Positions 58,865-64,000 of a DNA stretch of 64,000 bases are shown here, piece by piece (the first letter of the stretch is position 1; the number at the start of each line of letters is the position of its first letter). The notes below the pieces were generated by a model that was given only the letters and a program-made list of their open reading frames with translations, did no database searches and was not told the origin of the DNA. The position numbers and the translations under genes are program-made. Origin of the DNA: Brevundimonas sp. NIBR11 (GTDB lineage Bacteria > Pseudomonadota > Alphaproteobacteria > Caulobacterales > Caulobacteraceae); contig NZ_CP115465.1 in the NCBI RefSeq assembly GCF_027912535.1, forward strand, positions 1,716,001 through 1,780,000. The letters run 5' to 3'.

Positions 58865-60312
58865 TGTTCTGGCGCGGCGTCTGGGGCTATCTGCCTGCCA
58901 ACATCATCCAGGGCTTAGTGGGCTTCGGCGCCATCGTGGTCTTCACCCGCCTGCTGTCGGCCGAGGACTTCGGCCGATACGCCATCGCCTTCTCGGTGAT
59001 GACCCTGTTCCACGTCGTGACCTTCAGCTGGCTGGAAGCCGCCATGGCGCGCTTCTGGGCCGCCGAGGAAGGCCAGTCTCTCGCCGACCACTTCCTGACC
59101 CTGTACCGCTCCGCCGCGGTCATGAGCGCCGCTGTCCTCCCGATCGCGGCGGTCATGCTGTGGATCTCCCCCATCGGCGAGGGGCTGAAGCTGGCCATCG
59201 CCTCCGGCCTCGTCGGCATGCCGATCCGCTGCCTCGCCAAACTGGCCCAGGAGCGCTTCCGCGCCGCCGGTGAGGTCACGAAATCCGCCGGCATGGACAT
59301 CGCGGTGACGCTCGGCGGCTTCGCCATCGGCGCCTGGTGCGCTTTCCACGGCGTCGGCGCGGCATCGCCCCTGATCGGCCTCGCCGTCGGCCCGCTGCTG
59401 GTCCTGCCCTTCGTCCTGCCCAACGAGCTGAAACAGGCGCGCGGCGGGGTCCTCTACCGTGACCGCCTCGGCGCCTACGCCCGCTATGGCTATCCCATCG
59501 CAGCGGGTCTGGGCCTTTCATTGATCATGGCCTCGACCGACCGCTTCCTGCTCGAGATCTACATGGGCCCGGCCGCCGTCGGGGCCTATCACGCGGGCTA
59601 CAGCCTCGCGAACCGCACCCTCGACGTCCTCTTCATCTGGCTCGGCGCCGCCGGCACGCCCGCCCTGATCATGGCGTGGGAGCGCGGCAGCCGCGAGGCC
59701 TTCATGAAGGCCGCCCGCGAACAGGCCTCGACCTTCATCCTGATCGGCCTGCCCGCTGCGGTCGGCGTGGCCCTGGTCGCTCGCCCGCTGGCGGACTTCA
59801 TGATCGGCGAGGATCTTCGGTCCGTCGCGGCCTCCGTCACCCCCTGGATCGCTCTGTCCGCCTTCCTGTCGGGCTGCACCGCCTACTATCTCAGCCAGTC
59901 CTTCGTGCTGGGCCGTCGCACCGACCGCCTGCTGCTGACGCTATGCATTCCGGCCGCGTCGAACGTGATCCTGAACCTGATCCTCGTGCCCCGAATGGGC
60001 GTCCACGGGGCCGCCCTCGCCACGGCGATCAGCTTCGCCATCGGCATCGCCGCCTCCATCGGCATGGGTCGCAAGATCGTCGCCATGCCCATCCCCTGGG
60101 ATACCCTGATCCGCTGCGGCGTCGCCTGCCTCGCCATGACCGCCGCCGTCCTGCCCCTGCCGGCGCTTGGCGGCGTGCCCGAGCTCATCCTCAAGGCCGG
60201 GGTCGGAGCCGTGGTCTACGGCGTCGTCGCCATGACCCTGAACGCCGCCGGGGTCCGCGACCTCGCCCAACGCCTGATCGGCGCCCGCCTGAACCGGAGT
60301 GCGACCGCATGA
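58864..60312 (+). CDS. hfsF: Polysaccharide flippase (Wzx/MATE-like), HfsF-like
   Basis: 482 residues from ATG 58864 (TGATG overlap). About 12-14 hydrophobic helices, beginning GVWGYLPANIIQGLVGFGAI, with TRLLSAEDFGRYAIAFSVMT typical of polysaccharide flippases. It moves lipid-linked repeat units across the inner membrane. Named by position after the HfsE-like gene. Confidence 0.82.
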   Translation: MFWRGVWGYLPANIIQGLVGFGAIVVFTRLLSAEDFGRYAIAFSVMTLFHVVTFSWLEAAMARFWAAEEGQSLADHFLTLYRSAAVMSAAVLPIAAVMLWISPIGEGLKLAIASGLVGMPIRCLAKLAQERFRAAGEVTKSAGMDIAVTLGGFAIGAWCAFHGVGAASPLIGLAVGPLLVLPFVLPNELKQARGGVLYRDRLGAYARYGYPIAAGLGLSLIMASTDRFLLEIYMGPAAVGAYHAGYSLANRTLDVLFIWLGAAGTPALIMAWERGSREAFMKAAREQASTFILIGLPAAVGVALVARPLADFMIGEDLRSVAASVTPWIALSAFLSGCTAYYLSQSFVLGRRTDRLLLTLCIPAASNVILNLILVPRMGVHGAALATAISFAIGIAASIGMGRKIVAMPIPWDTLIRCGVACLAMTAAVLPLPALGGVPELILKAGVGAVVYGVVAMTLNAAGVRDLAQRLIGARLNRSATA

Positions 60313-61244
60313 GCCGCCCCATCCTCACCGACAACGCTGCACGCCGGCGGGCGAAACCCGCCGTCTCGGTCCTGATCCCCTTCCTGTGCGACGACCCGTC
60401 CGAGCTGCTCCGACTGCTCGACGAGGAGGCCGCGTCCGTGTCCGGCGCCGTCGAGGTCATCGTCATGGACGACGGCACCAATGACCCCGACCTGACCGCC
60501 CGCCTGCAGGCCCAGATCAAGGCCATGGCCCTCCCTGCCCGCCTGATCACCCTGACGAAGAACGAAGGCCGCTCGAAGGGCCGCAACCGCCTCGCAGACT
60601 CCGCACGCGGCGGCTCGCTGCTGTTCCTCGACAGCGACATGCGCCCCGACCATCGCCGCTTCGTCTGGACCTGGGCCGACCTGGTCGCACGCGAAGACCC
60701 GGCCGTCGCCTTCGGCGGCTTCTCCCTCCTGCAGGCCCCGACCGACGCCCGCTTCTCGGTCCACCGCTCCATGGCCCTGAAGAGCGACTGCGTCCCGTAT
60801 CAGGAGCGCGCCCGCACGCCCGAAAAATACGTCTTCACCTCCAACCTCCTGGTCCGCCGCGACGTCTTCGAGGCGGAGACCTTCGACGCCGAGTTCTCCG
60901 GCTGGGGCTGGGAGGACGTGGAGTGGGCCATGCGCGTCTCGCGCCGCTTCACTGTCGTCCACGTCGACAACCCGGCCACCCACATGGGCTTGGACACCGT
61001 CGAGGCCCTCGCCGGCAAGTACGAACAGTCCGCCGGAAACTTCGGCCGCGTCGTCGCCCGCCATCCCGACATTGTCGGCGGCTACCCCAGCTACAAGGCC
61101 GCACGGCTGCTTAAGAAGGTTCCTGTCCTCGACCGCATCCGCCCCCTGATGAAGCGGGCCGCGACGACGCCCTGGGTCCCGACCAAGGCCCGCGCATTCT
61201 CGCTCCGCCTCTACCGCGCCGCCCTCTACGCCGAGGCCGTCTGA
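60309..61244 (+). CDS. Family 2 glycosyltransferase
   Basis: 311 residues from ATG 60309 (ATGA overlap). The GT-A fold has AVSVLIPFLCDDPSELL, VIVMDDGTNDPDLTARL, NEGRSKGRNRLADSARGGSL and the metal-binding LFLDSDMRPDHR. WGWEDVEWAMRVSRR is the ED motif common in GT2. It extends the lipid-linked oligosaccharide. It may correspond to HfsG, but the second glycosyltransferase next door is also a candidate. Confidence 0.85.
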   Translation: MSRPILTDNAARRRAKPAVSVLIPFLCDDPSELLRLLDEEAASVSGAVEVIVMDDGTNDPDLTARLQAQIKAMALPARLITLTKNEGRSKGRNRLADSARGGSLLFLDSDMRPDHRRFVWTWADLVAREDPAVAFGGFSLLQAPTDARFSVHRSMALKSDCVPYQERARTPEKYVFTSNLLVRRDVFEAETFDAEFSGWGWEDVEWAMRVSRRFTVVHVDNPATHMGLDTVEALAGKYEQSAGNFGRVVARHPDIVGGYPSYKAARLLKKVPVLDRIRPLMKRAATTPWVPTKARAFSLRLYRAALYAEAV

Positions 61245-62185
61245 TGCCGTTCGTGTCGGTCATCGTGCCGACCCTGCGCAGGCCCGAGAGCCTGGAGCGC
61301 GCCCTGCGGTCCCTGTTCTCGCAGACCGCCCCCATCGCCTCCATCGTCGTCGTCGACAACGACCCCCAGGCCACGGCCCGCGACACGGCCACGCGCCTGA
61401 CCGCCGAGAGCCCCTGCCCTCTGATTTACCGGCACGAGCCCCACCCGGGCGTCGCCACCGCGCGCAACGCGGGTCTGCAAGAGACCGACGCCCCCCTGAT
61501 CGCCTTCCTCGACGACGACGAGGCCGCATCGCCACAGTGGCTCGCCGCCCTCTTGACCGCCCTCGACCGGACAAACGCCGACGTTGTCTTCGGCCCCATC
61601 TCCGGTCGCGTGCCCGCGGACACCGGCTGGGCGACCTCCTATCTGGAGGCCTTTTTCGGCCGCGCAGGCCCCTCGACCACCCAGCGCATCGACAAGCCCT
61701 GGGGCTGCGGCAACTCACTGATGGTTCGCGCCACGGCGCTTCCCGGTCCCGCCCCCTTCGACGCTTCGGCCGATCAGTCGGGCGGAGAGGACGACGCCCT
61801 GTTCGCGGCCCTGGGAGCGCGCGGGGGAACCTTTGGCTGGGCCGCCGACGCCTGGGTGGAGGAGTTCGCTCCGCCCCACCGCGCTACCATGCGCTACGCC
61901 CTGTCGCGCGCCTTCGCCTATGGCCAAGGCCCCAGCCAGACCGCCGCCAAAGCCCGCGATTGGCCCGCCGTCGCCAAATGGATGATCGTAGGCGCCGTCC
62001 AGACCGCCCTCTGGGGCCTCGCCGCCATCGCTGCCACCGTGATCGCCCATCCCTCGCGCGCCGAACTGATGGACAAGGCCGCTCGGGGCCTCGGAAAGAT
62101 CTTCTGGATGAAGGGGTTCGAGCCCCACTTCTACGGCACGCGCGAACTCGCCCGCCTGGACCGGCTCAGCCCGTCAGCCGCCTGA
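61244..62185 (+). CDS. Family 2 glycosyltransferase
   Basis: 313 residues, TGATG overlap. VSVIVPTLRRPESLERALRS, VVDNDPQATARDT, GVATARNAGLQ and LIAFLDDDEAASPQW are GT2 motifs including the DDD metal site. A hydrophobic helix lies near residue 255 (GAVQTALWGLAAIAATVIA), so it may be membrane-linked. It overlaps the convergent hfsB-like gene by 20 nt. Confidence 0.87.
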   Translation: MPFVSVIVPTLRRPESLERALRSLFSQTAPIASIVVVDNDPQATARDTATRLTAESPCPLIYRHEPHPGVATARNAGLQETDAPLIAFLDDDEAASPQWLAALLTALDRTNADVVFGPISGRVPADTGWATSYLEAFFGRAGPSTTQRIDKPWGCGNSLMVRATALPGPAPFDASADQSGGEDDALFAALGARGGTFGWAADAWVEEFAPPHRATMRYALSRAFAYGQGPSQTAAKARDWPAVAKWMIVGAVQTALWGLAAIAATVIAHPSRAELMDKAARGLGKIFWMKGFEPHFYGTRELARLDRLSPSAA

Positions 62186-62867
62186 GGAAGGCCGGCGGCC
62201 TGTAGGTGGAGCGGTTCACCACCACCCCCGCGATCCGCCCGCCGACCGCCTCGATCTCGTCGCGCAGAATGACCGGCTCGTTCGCCGCCGTGCTCTCGGC
62301 CGCCACGATCAGGACCGTCGCATCGACATAGGGCGCGAGCGTGATGCACAGGTCGCTGCGATCCGCCGCCGGGGCGTCGATCACCACCGTGTCGGCATGC
62401 TTCCTCATGGCGTCCCAGTAGCGCGGATCCGGCAGCGGCTCGGCCCGCTGTCCGGACCGCAACACCTCGGCCCGGAACCGCGTGACCCACAGACGACCGC
62501 CCAGGCACGGCCGCGCCGTCATCAATCGCGCCGGGCCGATAGGCTTCCTGTCCTGCCCCGTGACCGGAGGCGTCACGGCATAGAAGCTCGATCCGTCCGG
62601 CGATGAGGCCGCCGCCGCACCCAGCCTTCCGAACCGCTCGGGCTCCGCCGCCACCGCTTCCTGCTGCCACGGCTGGGCCAGGTCGGCGTCGACCAGCCAG
62701 ACGGGCTTCCTAGCCCGCACCGCCGCTAGCCGCGCGAACTCGCGGGCGACCGTGGAGGCCCCCTCGCCGGTATTGGCGCAAGCGAACTGGATGACCCGTC
62801 CGCGGTGAGCGGGGGCCGATCCCAGCGCCGCCCAGAGGCTCGCCATTTCAGATGTGAGATCGACCAT
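62166..62867 (-). CDS. hfsB: CpsD/HfsB-like P-loop protein of polysaccharide export, altered Walker A
   Basis: 233 residues of the bacterial tyrosine-kinase ATPase fold: IQFACANTGEGASTVAREFA, VWLVDADLAQPWQQ (Walker A'-like), TVVIDAPAADRSD (Walker B). The P-loop reads GEGAST where active members have GEGKST, so ATP binding or kinase activity is doubtful. There is no Tyr-rich C-terminus. It likely modulates the adjacent Wzz-like protein. The Caulobacter hfsB-hfsA order supports the symbol. Confidence 0.75.
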   Translation of the reverse strand: MVDLTSEMASLWAALGSAPAHRGRVIQFACANTGEGASTVAREFARLAAVRARKPVWLVDADLAQPWQQEAVAAEPERFGRLGAAAASSPDGSSFYAVTPPVTGQDRKPIGPARLMTARPCLGGRLWVTRFRAEVLRSGQRAEPLPDPRYWDAMRKHADTVVIDAPAADRSDLCITLAPYVDATVLIVAAESTAANEPVILRDEIEAVGGRIAGVVVNRSTYRPPAFLRRLTG

Positions 62868-62916
62868 ACGAATCGGTACGCGTTGAACTTTCGCCTATCA
62901 CGCTAACACGGCGATC

Positions 62917-64000
62917 TCAGACCGCCTTCATCGGAGCGACGGCCAGAACCGGCATCTCCAGCGTCCGTCCGGCGATGGCCGGCGTCGCATAGCCCCGGCG
63001 TGTGAACACCCGCAGCAGACCGACGCACAGGGCGGTGAACCCGGCGAACAGAACCACCAGAGCCAGCAGCGGCAGCTTGAGGCTGGTGCCCCGCGTCGGC
63101 GCCGCCGCTCGCTCGATGACCCGCACATTGTCGGCGCCCGCCGCGACCAGACCGTTGTCGGCACGGCTCTGGGTCTCGCGCTGCTGAAACTCCCGGATCG
63201 AGGCCGTCAGCACGTCGCGGTTCGACGTCAGGGTCGCGTTCTGGCTCTCCTCGCGCGTCAGCCGCGCCTGACGGTCCAGAATTTCGGCCAGTTGCCGGTT
63301 CACCGACGACAACCGCGCCGTCAGCGAATCCCGCTCCGCCACGGTCGTGATCCGCGTCGATTCCAGCTCCGTCCAGACCGGATTCGGCCCCAGACGGACC
63401 TCTTTGGCCCCCACGGTCGTACCCGACGCCACATATTGCTGCAGCCCGGCGATGCGCGCCTCGATGTCCTGCACCGGCTGGCTGTCGGGTTGATAGCGCG
63501 CCAGCAACTGCTCCCGCTCGGTCCGAAGTTGCAGGATCTGGTCCTGAGCCGAAACATTCAGATCCTGCTGCAACGTCACTTCTGCCGGCGTGCGCTCCTG
63601 CTGGGCCTCCAGCGTCACCAGCCGCCGCGCGGCCTGGTTCAGCTGATTCTCGACCGAGAATTTCTCCGTCAGGGTCGACTGATAGGTCGCCGCCAGAGCC
63701 GCCTTGGAGGCCGCGAAGTCACCGATGTCGTTCGATGCCAGGAACTGTTCATAGGCGTTGTCGGCGTCGGCCAGTTCGTCCTCGAAAACCCGGCGCTGGG
63801 TCTGGATGGCCTCAGTCGTGCCGTCGCGGAACACCTCCCGGCGATAGATCTGATACTGGTCGATGATGGCGTTCAGCACCCGCGCCGACTTCTCGGCATT
63901 ATCGCTCTCGAACTGCAGTCCGATGATCGCGCCCTGAGGTGTCGTGGAGACGGTCAGGCCGTCGTTGATGAATTTGATCGCGTCGCCCTCCTGCTTGGCC
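62917..64000 (-). CDS. hfsA: Wzz/GumC-like polysaccharide co-polymerase, HfsA-like (partial)
   Basis: The frame is open to the right edge, so the N-terminus is missing; 360 residues are visible. It starts inside a Wzz-type periplasmic domain (GLQFESDNAEKSARVLNAII, then DQYQIYRREVF). Long coiled coils follow (LQQDLNVSAQDQILQLRTER, LTARLSSVNRQLAEIL). It ends with a membrane helix (LPLLALVVLFAGFTALCVGL) and a short cytoplasmic tail. It controls chain length and export of the polysaccharide. The start seen at 63879 is internal. Confidence 0.85.
   Translation of the reverse strand, partial: AKQEGDAIKFINDGLTVSTTPQGAIIGLQFESDNAEKSARVLNAIIDQYQIYRREVFRDGTTEAIQTQRRVFEDELADADNAYEQFLASNDIGDFAASKAALAATYQSTLTEKFSVENQLNQAARRLVTLEAQQERTPAEVTLQQDLNVSAQDQILQLRTEREQLLARYQPDSQPVQDIEARIAGLQQYVASGTTVGAKEVRLGPNPVWTELESTRITTVAERDSLTARLSSVNRQLAEILDRQARLTREESQNATLTSNRDVLTASIREFQQRETQSRADNGLVAAGADNVRVIERAAAPTRGTSLKLPLLALVVLFAGFTALCVGLLRVFTRRGYATPAIAGRTLEMPVLAVAPMKAV

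Overview
The window is GC-rich DNA from an alphaproteobacterium, most likely a member of Caulobacterales such as Brevundimonas. The clues are holdfast-type polysaccharide genes at the right end, a MoxR/DUF58/DUF4129 operon, TIGR02587/TIGR02588 proteins, and GGAAC-N16/17-GTT promoter elements of the alphaproteobacterial general stress sigma factor type. This assignment rests on protein character and gene order, not on any search.

From the left edge to about 39.3 kb lies most of a lambda-like siphophage prophage; its left end is outside the window. The order is: replication (DnaB-type helicase, loader-like protein; 0.1-3.6 kb); packaging and head (terminase subunits, DUF1073 portal, DUF2213 protease/scaffold, decoration protein, gpE-type capsid; 4-10.6 kb); neck and tail (10.6-18.9 kb), including a G/GT-type chaperone pair that needs a -1 ribosomal frameshift; a 1291-residue J-like host-specificity protein; and a receptor-binding cassette with a collagen-like fibre and a glycine-rich tip (23.3-26.1 kb). 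Lysis genes follow (two membrane proteins, GH19 endolysin, nested spanins; 26.2-29.8 kb). Two reverse-strand genes interrupt the late region: a DUF4145 gene between portal and protease, flanked by 10-bp direct repeats, and a retropepsin-like protease between tail genes.

From 27.2 to 38.1 kb is accessory DNA. It has three secreted proteins with almost identical IPTL-CTERM sorting tails. It also has a translationally coupled run of small stress-type genes ending in an SRAP peptidase, a Crp/Fnr regulator, a single-domain response regulator, a stand-alone LigD-type ligase domain and a CxxC mini-protein. The 6.2-kb part from SRAP to the third IPTL gene is bounded by two direct copies of an 83-85-bp hairpin element. 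A P4-type tyrosine integrase (38.1-39.3 kb) heads a leftward operon of small, partly zinc-ribbon proteins and has three tandem 11-bp repeats at its 5' side. Just beyond is a decayed mfd fragment, so the attachment site probably lies between 39.3 and 40.3 kb.

The rest is chromosomal. A stress/metabolic cluster (SDR, SRPBCC, zinc alcohol dehydrogenase, two small proteins) comes first. A leftward xth-TIGR02588-TIGR02587 operon has a good stress-sigma promoter. Then come a six-gene DUF4129-DUF4350-MoxR-DUF58-SpoIIM-RDD operon, a membrane protein with a cold-shock-like head, an SDR/NTF2 pair divergent from a LysR regulator, and an acyl-CoA synthetase. Last is a holdfast-type polysaccharide locus: sugar-phosphate transferase, flippase and two glycosyltransferases, converging on hfsB-like and hfsA-like export genes. 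The hfsA-like gene runs off the right edge.
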